The notes below the pieces were generated by a model. It saw only the letters and a list, made by a program, of their open reading frames with translations, was not told the DNA's origin and did not search any database. A stretch of DNA of 64,000 nucleotides. It comes from Geosiphon pyriformis (lineage: Eukaryota > Glomeromycota > Glomeromycetes > Archaeosporales > Geosiphonaceae). The position numbers and the translations under genes are program-made. The stretch lies in assembly GCA_016748015.1 (NCBI GenBank), contig JAAOMT010000572.1, forward strand, positions 240,654 through 304,653, given 5' to 3'. Positions 24,074-35,386 of the stretch are shown here, piece after piece (positions within the stretch are counted from its first letter, which is position 1; each line of letters opens with the position of its first letter).

Positions 24074-24282
24074 TAGAGAATTATAAAAAAAGATATAATT
24101 TTATAAATTTAAATATAAAGTCACAATAAAAAAGTGGCTCGGTTGGTAATAATATATTTGTTTCTTATAGTTTGTATAATTTAATTAATAATTTATCTAT
24201 TAAGATAATTTATATATTTAATATTATTAAAATTTTTATAGTTATTTAGGGTTAATATAATAAGTATCTATTTTTTTTAGTC

Positions 24283-24315
<33 letters not shown>

Positions 24316-24840
24316 TAAATACATAGTATAATTTTGGCTGAATTAAGTAATTAATTATATATAGTAAATATTAAATAGTTTTTATAATAAAAATTATTAT
24401 TAATAATATTATTAAAATTATTATTAAATATTATACTTAAAAGTTTTAATCAATTTAAAACCAAATAAAAAACTTATTTTTTAAATATTTAAGCAAAAAA
24501 TTGTATAAAAATTTAATAATTGAAAATAAAATAATAAATAAAAAAATTAAAACTTATTTAAGTTATAATATTTAATATTAATTAATAAACAAAAAATAAA
24601 AATATACATAAACTTTATTAATATAAATAATTTATAAAATAATAACAATAATAATTTTTAAATATTAGTTAATTTAATATTAATTATAAAATATAAAAAC
24701 ATTATTTTTAATTAATTTAAGATTGTTATATTTTTATAAAATCAAGAAATCTTTGATAAATAAAATTTATTAACCAAATAGAATTTAACCACATTGGTAT
24801 TTAGCATATAGATCACGTGATATAACAATTGAACAGACTA
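24074..24840. other. AT-rich spacer with (TAA)n microsatellite
   Basis: AT-rich, no gene seen. A (TAA)n tract of about 11 units lies at 24283-24315. This spacer marks the border between the transposon block and the gene island; GC content rises clearly after about 24780. Confidence 0.6.
24812..24821. promoter_or_regulatory. Palindromic E-box-type site ATCACGTGAT
   Basis: A 10-bp perfect palindrome containing CACGTG, the core bound by many fungal bHLH factors. It is about 600 bp upstream of the MYND gene start. A second CACGTG lies at 25242-25247, about 170 bp upstream. A role is inferred only from the motif. Confidence 0.3.
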
Positions 24841-25241
24841 TTGTGTACTGGCGCAATGTATCTGATACCTGTATTTACTTGTCGAATGGGCGTTTATCTA
24901 GTTCGAATCACTTCTCCCCATCTTTTTGTGAGATTTTCCAGCTTTCTATTATTTTTAATATACACCATAAATCAGTTTCCTTGGATTGGTTACCCCCTGA
25001 GAATTCTCCTCGTAAGAAGGCAATAGACCCCCTCCCCTTTTGCTTATCACAGCAGATAGGCATTTAATATTGTTTTCTAGCTTATGAATTATGCTATAAA
25101 AAGGCTGAAATTAAACGAATTTTGACTCATTGTAATAAATCCTCCCATCTTGGATTTTAAAACTGAAGTCTTTGATGGTGGGTTTTATTTGTACTGAAAG
25201 TATTTTTCAAATCACTTTTTCAAGTTAATTCTGCGCCTTTC

Positions 25242-25247
25242 CACGTG
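25242..25247. promoter_or_regulatory. Second CACGTG E-box upstream of the MYND gene
   Basis: CACGTG in a clearly higher-GC promoter-like stretch. Between it and the start codon lies a pyrimidine-rich block (about 25350-25400, CTTCCCTTCTCTCCCTC), as is common in front of fungal start sites. Function is inferred. Confidence 0.3.
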
Positions 25248-25417
25248 TGTTACAAAAAGGCCGAACTGAACCGGTGAATTGTCTTGCATATTTTCGTCGC
25301 TGCAGTTCTTTGTTGGTTTTCAGACTAATAGATAATACCTCGGAAAAAACTGTGACTCCCCCAAACTTCCCTTCTCTCCCTCTATTACCCTTTTTTTTTT
25401 AACAATTGTAACTAAAC

Positions 25418-26989
25418 ATGAGAGAATCCAACTTTTCATTCCCTTCTCAAAATCGTGCATCCGTGTGTATAACATCTGCTCTTTATGACAGAAGAGCTTT
25501 GGATTGCACCGCCATCTTACCTTTAATAAACTCTCTTACACATCTCACATACCTTACAAGTACGTCTCCTCGCATCCGTGAGATTCTAACTATGGATGGA
25601 GGCTTAGAACGTTTGGTACGCATTTTAAAAACGACCAAAGCTAATGACAAAAGAAGTGGCTGGAAGTGGTCTATGGCGTTTCAGTGTGTTGCTAATGTTG
25701 GTGTGCGTGGTTCCGAAGCTATTAGAACACGAGTGGTGGAAGCTGGGATGGTGCCAGTAATTATTACTGTTTTGGACAATTTCTTAAGGACTTTGGATCA
25801 CGTTAGACTGGAAAAAGAACAACAAGTCGTTGCAGCTCCTTCTCTTGCTACTCAACAACCACTATTAATCACGAGCAACCCTTTGCCTCCAGCTCCGCTT
25901 TCTGGGCCTTTTGTTGCTACTATAGATACTGGTAATTCTTAAAGTATTTTTCAGAACATCTGGATTTGGGTTAAGGATTATTTTTTAAAATCTGTTATAA
26001 AACGCAAATTAATTTTGCCTTTCTTTTTCGCTACTTTGATAAAACATATCGATTCTGGATTCTTTGAATTTCCCTTTTCTCTATAACCTGACCAATCCTC
26101 ACCAGCAGCGGCATCTACAAGCCGATTATTGACAGCTTTGAATTCTAACGGGACCACGCATTATGATATAAGATCCTCTGATGATGCGAGATCAGACGTA
26201 GCATCGTGGGGTTCAGTTGCAGATACGGAAGAGGGAGCTTTAACCACTGCGGTACCCCAACTTCCCTCGACAGCAAATGGTACAACAAACACCAGTATAC
26301 CCTCCAACTTCCGATTATCACAGCCTTCAAATAATACTGCCAATCCATCGAATCCCGCATCTTTCGATATCGACGTTCTTTATCGTGAAGAAGACATTCT
26401 TTTGTCGCTTCAATTACTAGCTTATCTGTCAAAATATCCTCAACTGCGTTCCACCTTTCATTCATCTTATCCTCCTCATAATGTCTTCTCTCTTGTGGAA
26501 AAATATACTCATCGTTTACATCCTCAGGAAATTCAGTACTGGGCCGGAGTTATTATGCGCAACGCTTGCCGAAAAGATGAAGCTCGTGGTGGAATTCGCC
26601 AATGTGCTTACATGTCTTGCGGCAAATGGGAGAGTTTTGCAAGGGAATTTGCCAAATGCCGAAGGTGTCGTAAAGCTAAGTATTGTTCAAAGGCTTGTCA
26701 ATCGAAGGCATGGAGCGAAGGTCATAGATGGTGGTGTATGGAGCGGCATGGTCACGGAGATTCAGAAACCCATCAACACCCACAATCGAACAATCAAACC
26801 TCTACAACAGCCCTAGTGACAGCGGGACATCGCTCCCGCAATACAAATATTAGTCACATGACCGAAAATATTATTAATAGATCAGGTGTCAACCATGAAA
26901 CTCCAAGCACCCCATCCACGGGTCCTTCTTCCGGTACAGCAACACATAATCGTAGATCTGGGTCCGGGTCTTCTCTTTTGGTTTCATGA
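25418..26989 (+). CDS. MUB1: MUB1/samB-like MYND-type zinc-finger protein
   Basis: Two exons (25418-25931 and about 26109-26989; the acceptor could equally be 3 bp earlier) join in phase to 464 residues. The N-terminus (MRESNFSFPSQNRASV, then LYDRRALDCTAILPLINSL and SPRIREILTMDGGLERLVRI) is the hallmark of the fungal MUB1/samB family. A MYND finger lies at about residues 337-381 (CAYMSCGK, CRRCRKAKYCSKACQ, HRWWC), with a Ser/Thr-rich disordered tail after it. In budding yeast Mub1 works with the ubiquitin ligase Ubr2 and Rad6 to degrade the proteasome-gene activator Rpn4. Aspergillus samB affects morphogenesis. The same role here is inferred. Confidence 0.9.
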
Positions 26990-27935
26990 TTGATATCAAA
27001 GGGGAATGGGCATGCAGGCATAAGGGTCTTGCCAGATTCATATGTTTGTTTATTGGCAAATACAATGCTTGTATATGGTAAAAGGTCGTCGCTATCGATG
27101 ATTTCAGCTTCCTTGCCGATTTTTGCTCATTTCTCTAGTCTGATTTGGATAATTTATCATGTTACTTGCTCATGAATCATGCGGGGAAAACGAGAAGTGT
27201 TTATGAAAATTCCAAACAATTCTATCTATATATATTTTCATTTTCTGTTACACGCTCAAGTAGATTATAGCCGCTTTCCAGCGTTTTATTCTCTATTGCA
27301 AAATCTCTTCACGCTTTCTTTGAAAATTTTATTTTGGGCCAGGCTCTATGTTCACATCGGCTCCTAGGAATTCTTGTGATGCACCATTTGGAGAAACATT
27401 AACTTCTCTGCATTCAACGCAATTTCACATCGCAAATAGTCTTGTTTTTCTTGTTGCATTTGTTCCTGTTTTGGTTATAGGTGTCGCAGATATGGAAAAG
27501 CCGTTCGCCGCATGATTATTTCGATGTGCATATAGACAAGTTCTAGCAACAATTTTGAAAATTCTTAATTATCTGTTATTACTTTACTGCCATCATGCAT
27601 ATTTCATGATTCATCGGGGGTCTTTACAAATTTAATTCTTGTCAAACTAGCAAATGGTGAACGTAGGAAATCCAAAACTTGGATATCATATTAAATTATA
27701 TGATACTAAACGACTTTACTTAGATTACAATCAATTATAATTTTATATCCAATAATATTCCACTGAAATTCTGAAAGTGATGTTTTCAAACATTCAACTT
27801 GGCCTATTTGAACATCAGATTGCGTGAGAATTAACTTTAATAAATACATAAAGCTATCTCAACAACAGTTAAACAACTGACATATGAATTCCCAGCGTCC
27901 TCAAGATTTTCATAATATTATGTTTTAGTGTTGTT
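26990..27935. other. Intergenic region between convergent genes
   Basis: About 950 bp between the 3' ends of the MYND gene and the coiled-coil gene. Composition is mixed and the region presumably holds both 3' UTRs. Open frames at 26990-27367 are short and show no recognisable motif. Confidence 0.6.
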
Positions 27936-29816
27936 CTAGGCATTCCATAGATTGGTTCTGACTGGGCTGATCTTGTCTGAGCGATCAATGACTATCAGAC
28001 GATTGGCAACAAGCATGTAAACCGCAGAAATTCCATCCGCGGCTTTCCATCCTTGATCGCAAGCCGCCTGACTGATCTTTTCTTTTAGTTCATTTATTGG
28101 GATTTCACCACCGGCATCTCGGATAATTCGCAGAGCGATTGCTGAAAAGATGATTTGTGACTTGGGAGTATCACTTCGTTCATCAATCTGAGCAATTCCA
28201 TCGATCAATGAGGTATTTACTCCCCTAGAAAAGTGGCTCATCATTTAATGCGGAAAGAAATTTGGGCATGCTTGACGAACACAAAATATTACCTCGTAAT
28301 ATCAATATCCAGATTCAATGTCTCGCACCTTTCATGGTCATTCAATAATTGCTGCAATGTCGCAACTGCTGTAGACTTTCACCATACCAAAATAAGAAGG
28401 GTGCTAAATCAAGACAGATCTATCCAAAAATAATAGATTAATACGTACCATAATATGGTGCATTCGATGATCCTCCTCTGAGTTTTCATTTTTTACCAGC
28501 TATCAATTAGCAATAAGGGCATCGTTAAAGAAGCAGCGATTGACAGAAATAATTTGAGAGACTATTTACCTCCGTTCTTTTTACAATTGCCTCGTATTTT
28601 TTTTTCATCCGAGCAAAATTATTTTCTGTTTCTTGGGATTGAGCTTCGCTCAAGCCCCTCAATTGTACATCTTCATTAATTTATACCACATATGGAGAAC
28701 GGGTTCCATAAACTTTAGAAAAATAACGAATCATGAATAAATTCTCACCTAGTTCTTCCAATATTTGGCGTTTTTCTGCAATTTGGAGCTATTATAGATT
28801 TGAAACAGGAGAATTATACGAAAAACTTTCCTTAAAGCCTTACAATCAAAGACTTGATTTGGACGAAACCTGAGCTTCATCTGGCTCCATTGAGAAAGTA
28901 TCCATACGCGAGTCTAAATTATTTATATCATGTTCAACTGCACTTTTTTTTTCAGTTTCCAATCGTGCATCAAGGGAGTTAAGCTATATGCAAAAACAAA
29001 ATAAGTAATGAGAAACTTGTAAAGGTATTGTTTTCATAAAAAAAAAAGGTTCAACCATGTCTCTGTGCTCCTCGATCAATGATTCTAAAGCAAATATTTC
29101 TCTCTGTTCATGTTGTATTTCTTCCGCAAGAATTGTTGCCTCGATCCGCTGAGACACAATTTCATTGCCATTGGATTCCGTTTGGTTATACAGATTCTTA
29201 AATTTCTCAAAATCTTTTTGTTGCTTAGTGCAAGTTTTTGAACATTTTATCAATATTTGCGATCGCAGAAATAAAGCAGTTTTTAAATTATTTGGAAAAT
29301 TTTATGTTACCTTTTCTTTAATTGATTCCAGGCTATCTATTGAAGAGGTTATTTCTTCATGGCGTTGATTTAGTTGAGAAATATACTCCTTTGCTTTTTC
29401 CAAACCACTAAAAAATATAAATCTTTGAGCCACTTTCTATATTGGATTAGTAATGAAAAGAAAAAATACCATATTTGAGCTAAAACGTTGGCACCACGTA
29501 TTAACTTATCAATGGTTAAAGGGCCAGGGCCGCGAAGGGGAGTCGGTGGTTCCAGCTGTGGTCTTGTACTATAGAAGAAATTACTTTTAATTGTAAGGTA
29601 AGAGACTCATTTTCGTAGTTGAATGAAATACCTTGAAGATGCCCCTTCATCTACCAAAGTGAATAGCTTTCGCTCGTGGGTTAAAGCATCACGAAGTGAG
29701 GCTCGGGCGATAACTGGGTCTAGTAAAGCTTCTACATGACCACGGCCGTTTCTAAAATTCAACGCAGCTATTTTGTTTGAAGCCTCAAATAATCTTTCAA
29801 GTCGCTCAATAGGCAT
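27936..29816 (-). CDS. Coiled-coil protein with winged-helix-like C-terminus
   Basis: Ten exons were assembled with consistent phases (29816-29632, 29568-29470, 29407-29311, 29223-29056, 28983-28870, 28788-28749, 28670-28570, 28499-28449, 28375-28293, 28236-27936), giving 412 residues. The first 60 residues (RLERLFEASNKIAALNFRNG onward) look globular and conserved. A PTPLRGPGPLTIDKLIRGAN motif follows at about 67-86. Residues about 100-300 are charged heptad-like coiled coil. The last 75 residues (ALRIIRDAGGEIPINELKEK, GWKAADGISAVYMLVANRLI) look like a winged helix. I cannot name the family; the layout would fit a structural, kinetochore- or cytoskeleton-type protein. It is divergent from Hikeshi with 295 bp between starts. 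Confidence 0.75.
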
Positions 29817-30111
29817 TATTGATGTTTAACTTGAGGAATTCAAGCGTGTCATTATAGTTAAAAAGTCGCGTCTATCTTCTATCAATATGTAGAGTATCAC
29901 AAAATTATCGAACATTCTAGTGGGATCCAATACTAGTCCAATTTTTCAAAGATATGCTGCCCTCAAGTGAGCCCATTCATTTCAAAAGTTTCCAAGCACT
30001 TTGCAGCTGAGAATATTCGCACAGTTAAAGTCCTTTGCTAAACGGAGGATTCAGTTCAACCAGAGCTAAGAGGAAAATAAAAAATATAATAAAAGACGTA
30101 TATTATTGAAA

Positions 30112-31141
30112 ATGTTTGGTTGCATTGTAGCCGGAAGACTGGTGGGTATTATTTGTACCTTAATGCGAAAGGGATCAAATTTGGTGGTTTGAAGTTCGAT
30201 TTATCTCATTGGTTCTGGAAAACCTATCCTTTTTTGGAAAATTTGAGGTTAAGTATTTAATGGGGCAACCTTATAGTTACTTGGACGCGAAATAATTTGC
30301 AAGCAGAAGTATGGATCAACGCTGTAAGAGACCACAGTTTAAGGCTTCCCAAAAGCTACGACTTTCTGAATTGGTGATTAATGTATTTTATTATTTTATT
30401 TCCGGAAAGATTCAAACCAATTTACAACAAATAGATACCAATAAATTTGTTTTTGAGCTACCAGATGCTTTAACTATCAATCATATCGTGGTATTTCTTC
30501 TTGGAACGGTTCCTTTTGAACCAGGCTATGCTGCTACGGTTCATTTCTTATGGCCAGGGGGAGAAGATGGCTGGAAACTATTGGGCATGTATGTTTTACA
30601 ATTTAATTAGTTTATAATCAAGAAATTGACGCATTGATCAATTTAGAAGTTGATTTATAACAATTATTCCTTCTATGTCAGGCTGTCCAATGAAAAACCC
30701 AGCGCAATTTTTCGCTTGAGAGGAGCAATAATACCTTCTGGAACATCTTCAACCTCTAGCATTACATCAAAATTACTCACAGAAGGAACCTCAATGGATC
30801 TCAATGAAGATGCTTTTGTGCCATCCCAAATAACTGCAACTTTAGGTATATCTATTGAGCCAATAACGGTTGTGGAAACTGCGATCTCAGCAATTACAGC
30901 CCAAATATCATATCCCCCTGGTGGTCCTGATAATTTGAGTCAAGTAGCGATCAACATATTGAAAAATCTTTATAATTATGTGACTTCCTTTGCCACAACA
31001 TCCTTACCTCTGGGCTTTCAAAATTCTCATCAATCTTATATTCCGTTAAAAGTTTTCCAGGACTGGTATGATGGGTTTGTGAGAAAAGTTAAAATTAATC
31101 CTGCGTTGGTGTTGAAAGGTGACAGGGAAAATGGTGAATGA
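30112..31141 (+). CDS. OPI10: Hikeshi/OPI10 family Hsp70 nuclear-import carrier
   Basis: Three exons (30112-30141, 30410-30588, 30682-31141) give 222 residues. The first exon codes only MFGCIVAGRL, exactly the family N-terminus; the second carries NLQQIDTNKFVFELPDAL and FLWPGGEDGWKLLGM; the third starts LSNEKPSAIFRLRG. Hikeshi binds Hsp70 and FG-nucleoporins and carries Hsp70 into the nucleus during heat stress in animals. Yeast Opi10 mutants overproduce inositol. The third exon has a somewhat longer Ser/Thr-rich linker than usual, and the C-terminal part (PLKVFQDWYDGFVRKVKINP) is typical. The coiled-coil gene is transcribed divergently and the CC2D1-like gene starts 188 bp downstream. Confidence 0.95.
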
Positions 31142-31329
31142 TTCTTTGGTGCTCTAACACGATTTTAGGTAGCAGTGATTTTAAAAAGCTTTGTTCATGC
31201 TAAAGATTACAAAGTCATCTTAAGTTAATATGACAGTACATATTATTGGCTATAGCATTTAGGCAGGATTACAAAATATACTATTTAGTCAGGAATGTCA
31301 ATGGATAGCACAGCAACTCTGTGACTGTC

Positions 31330-34300
31330 ATGTTTGGCTTAAGCTGGCAAAAAGCAGAATCCACGACAAAGAATAATGACATTAGCCCCAACAGTAAAAA
31401 TGCCATTCCGAGAATAGGTTCTCTCGATCTCTCTGACTTCCACATCCCAGGTCTAGAGGAAGAACTTGATCCAAATGTTGAATTTAGTGACGCCGATCTT
31501 GTAGACCCTGATTTATTGGTACCTTTGAAAGAGATGAAATAAAGTCTTTAAATTTCAGAATTTATATTTATCTACTCTCTTTGATTGCCCAAGGGAGAGT
31601 TACAAGCTCTGAGTGGAAGTTCTACTCCTTCCTCAAAAATTAGGACTCAAAAGCAGTTTCAAGCGGAGCTTCCACCCTCAACTGCCACTTTAAAACTCGA
31701 CATCGAAACCTTAAATTCCCTGGCTGGAGAAACCGAGGTGGAGGCAGTACTTACAGAAGACGACTTCAAGGATCCCACACTGTTAGTAAGTTGTATTTTC
31801 CAATTCGGTTTGATTAAAGTGTGTGCCTTGTTTTTGAATTCACTTAATCATTTTGTATTATTATTATTCTACCTTGAAAGAAAGAATTGCATAGATTAGG
31901 TTCTCAGAGTGATGAACATGTTAATCAAAAAGATTTTCAAAATGTGGCCGCTAATAGCGATTCAGCTGGGGATGCTCTAATTTCAAAATCATTGTCTTTA
32001 GAAGCTAAAGAACAAAAAGAATTAAAATCTCTCAGAGTAGATACTGAGAGCATCAAAAAAGATTTCATAGGTAGCCAGACATCGACAAATAAGAGCGAAT
32101 ACATTGTTTCTGATAAAATTCACTCATTGAGCCTGAACGAAAATAACGAGCTTGCCTTGGATGATAAATTAAAAATTGATGATCCAGAAAAATTAATAAA
32201 TTTTATCCAGCAAGAAAAACTTGAGGCAGTTAGGAAGAAGAGAGCTGGGGATAAAGCTGGTGCATTAGAATCCATCAGAGTCTACAAAAGATTGGAAGCA
32301 AGACGCGTTGAAATATTAGGACCGACGATTTCTCAAAGTTCTTTTGAAAAAATTCCAAAAGGTCTTGTTAATTCGACTAATGATATCAAAATGGGAACTG
32401 CTGCTAATGTAGAAAATAGGGCATTCGGCGCCAATTCAGAAATCCAGGAGGGAAACCTAAATGAAGGTTTACAAGGGCAAAACCCATTAATTATTAAAAT
32501 AAAGCAACTTCAAAAACAGTATAAAAATGCGGCGATCCAATATAAGGACTTGAATAACATTCCAAAAGCGAAAGAAATGCTATCAACATCTCAAGTATTA
32601 TTGAAGTCGTTTAGAGTTTTAGAAAAGGGAGGTCATTTGCCCGAGGGCTGGCTCATGCCTACAGAACCTGATCTACCGGAGGAAATTCATTTAGAAAGCC
32701 AATCACCTTCACCAACACCTAAAAGAAGCTCACACAACATTGACACACCCGTCCCAATTTCCTCTAGGATCGATAACCCTGTTATAAACATGCCATCTTT
32801 AGCAGAACTAGAGGCGCCATTGAGCACGGTAGGCACTTATTTTTATTTATTTTATTTTAGCATAATTAACAGCCAGTGTCAGATCAGTAATATTCTAAAG
32901 GCTTCCATGAAATTGAAAATTAACAATATTGCCTGTCTCACAACATGTGCGTAAATCCCATCTCATACATGCGATAGTAATATTAAAAGAAAAATGACCA
33001 AAATATACGAATAGAAACCCATTATTTGTATACCTTTTTTAGATGTCTATAATAGAACAATACGAGCGACTTTTAGCCCATCTTCGAGATCAGATTACTT
33101 CTTGTTCCAATATAATCTCGGAGTTTCAAAAAGATGGAGATAAAAAAAACGTGGCCTTGTTCACAAACTATAAAAAAGAGTTTTCCTGTGATCTGGATTC
33201 CTTATCTTCTTACCGAATCCACGGAAAGGATATTCCGGCCTATCATTTTCAACAAATTCAGTACAGCGCTAAAAATTGTTGCTACGAATTAGGCGAGAAT
33301 GACCTAGAGGTATGCATTGACCGAGGCATTAATTTGGGTAATAAAGAAGTGAGTGGTCGGGATGTCGAAGCATATGTGAGTTGGGATATCGGTTGGCCAA
33401 CAGATGGTACCTCTACAGCATCAATTGGGAAAGGAGATACCTCTGTTGCTAAGAAAGGCATGGATCCTGGTAAGCTAGAAATAAACACATCCTTCTCCCT
33501 TTACAAAATCTGATTTGCAAATTTTGACATTTTCATCATTAGAATTTAATTTCAGAAAGATTTTAATGATTGATCGTAATGCCCGACCTTTTCAGAGACA
33601 TTTGGAACGCAAAAAAGCGACGTTCGAAGTTTTTCATTATAGGGGTTTCTTACGAAAAGCCATTTCGCTTGGCAAAGTTCAACTGAAATTGGATCAATTA
33701 TTGAGGAAGCCTGAAATTCATGAAATAATTGAAGTAAGGGTTAGCAATTCTGAGATAAACTTTGTTTAAATGCTCCTCTTAACATATATTCTCTTACTTG
33801 AAAAATAAGCTTTCGGAAGGCGGTCGCCGATCTACCGGTGGTAAGATAGAGGTACGACTACGACTCCGTCGACCAATTTTGAGGGATGAAAGTGTGACCA
33901 AAATCCTCAAATGGGTGATCATTGACGAATTCCGGACTAGCAATTCTGCACTCGCAAATCTCAGAAGCCCGGCATCTTTGAATCTACCCAAATCGACCGC
34001 AACCAATTCAGTTATGAATTCCGAATCAGGACCGAAAGACATGGACCATTTATCAAGAATGAACCAACAGCAAAAAACAGTGCAAAATCCAATCAAACCT
34101 AATGCCGAATCGAACACTCCGAAATCTATCGTAAAAGATAGTCTCAGTTATATTTCCACGGAATCAGGTTCTCGAGCGCAGACACAAGCTGGAATAAATT
34201 CCCCCACCTCTAATCGAACAGAGGTTATTTCGGAAATCCGCCCTCCTGATACAATGACTAAGACGGCAATTAATTCTGCAAGCCAAAAACAGGAAGAATT

Positions 34301-34751
34301 AGAACGTGCTGAAGAGGAACTAAATAAGTATGAATTTTGAGAAGAAAGCTGTTTCTTTTTATTCATTAACCTAAAATTTTGATTTTATAGTGTGGATAAC
34401 ATCGTTTCAAATCTTGTTTTGGAGCATGAAATAAACCTTGCGAATAATCTCATTTCTTCATTGAAATCACAACGCAAACCTATACCCGAAGACTTGACGG
34501 ATCGTAAACAGGCATTGGAAATAAAAATGAATCTTTTGATTATTCAAGTACAGACTGGGCAGCTGACCATGGAGAATTATTTGAATCAGGTAAGAGCAAG
34601 CATCATTCAATTCAAAAAGCTCGCATTAGTTTTCAAGCAGGCGGGCAAAATTGAGGAAGCGAAACGGGCTTTAGGAAGAAGCAAAATTATGGATGGCGAA
34701 GTAAAAGAAGCAGAGGAGGCTATAGCAAATGGAGCTTATGGTGATGAATAA
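31330..34751 (+). CDS. CC2D1: CC2D1/Lgd-like DM14 and C2 domain protein
   Basis: Seven exons (31330-31518, 31594-31785, 31908-32828, 33043-33469, 33543-33733, 33810-34327, 34391-34751) join in phase to 932 residues. DM14 repeats lie near residues 222-262 (FIQQEKLEAVRKKRAGDKAG) and 322-365 (LQKQYKNAAIQYKDLNN), with a third helical hairpin at about 435-490. A C2 domain spans about 510-670 (ILMIDRNARPFQRHLERKKA, FLRKAISLGKVQLKLDQLL). The C-terminal helix (KLALVFKQAGKIEEAKRALG) is like a further DM14 unit. Animal CC2D1A/B and fly Lgd bind ESCRT-III Shrub/CHMP4 and act in endosomal sorting. The acidic repeats of exons 1 and 2 (DPDLL, DPTLL) precede similar splice sites, as if one exon was duplicated. 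Confidence 0.9.
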
Positions 34752-35386
34752 TGAATAGGTATAACTTTATTTAATAATGCCATTCCGTATTTCGGGAAAC
34801 TGTCATTAATTTTAGTTCCAATACAGTTTACAACCAAAATCATTATTTTAATGCATTAAATTAATATGATTACTCGTATAAAGGATTTTTTTCAATTTAC
34901 ATAGAACTTTCCAAGAGAATTATTGGATTTTTGTTATTGTCTCTTTAGGTCTGAATTAAATTGCATATTACTAACTCTATTTAGACAAGTTTAAAGGTTA
35001 GTGTACTGGGGGGAGGGGCAATGTATAAGATTTCAATATTTGCAAGAGATACTTCATGTTTGGATTTTTATAATTAAAGTGATTCATTTCATAAAGTGGT
35101 AAAATAAAGCTGTCTCCGATGTAAGGTACAAATTTCAACTTATTCATATTACATAAGGAATTTGAAGAATCCCTAAGAATCAATTATGTAGAACTTTGAG
35201 AATAATGCTAATTTGGGTGAAAAGCCCAGTAATATAACTCAACTTCCTAATGTTCTTGCTACTTGGGATTCCCTACTAACACGATTCTATTGATAAAGTC
35301 AATAATATTAGTAAAAACACAGAAAGCACATAATGTGTGAACTTTTGCCTGAAGTTACTAGGAACTACCCATAGCTTTTGAACATT
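34752..35386. other. Intergenic region between convergent genes
   Basis: About 635 bp between the 3' ends of the CC2D1-like gene and the macrodomain gene. No coding signal beyond short chance frames. Both 3' UTRs presumably lie here. Confidence 0.6.

Noticed and set aside
24128-24150. tRNA A-box-like word GTGGCTCGGTTGGTAA
   Set aside because: No B-box, anticodon arm or acceptor pairing follows; the surroundings are AT-rich spacer.
24845-24920. A-box-like TGGCGCAATG with GTTCGAATC 50 bp downstream, suggesting a tRNA
   Set aside because: The T-stem bases flanking TTCGAAT do not pair and no acceptor stem can be formed; at most a decayed tRNA-like sequence.
26145-26465. Minus-strand frames opposite the MYND gene
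   Set aside because: Antisense shadow of a well-supported coding exon.
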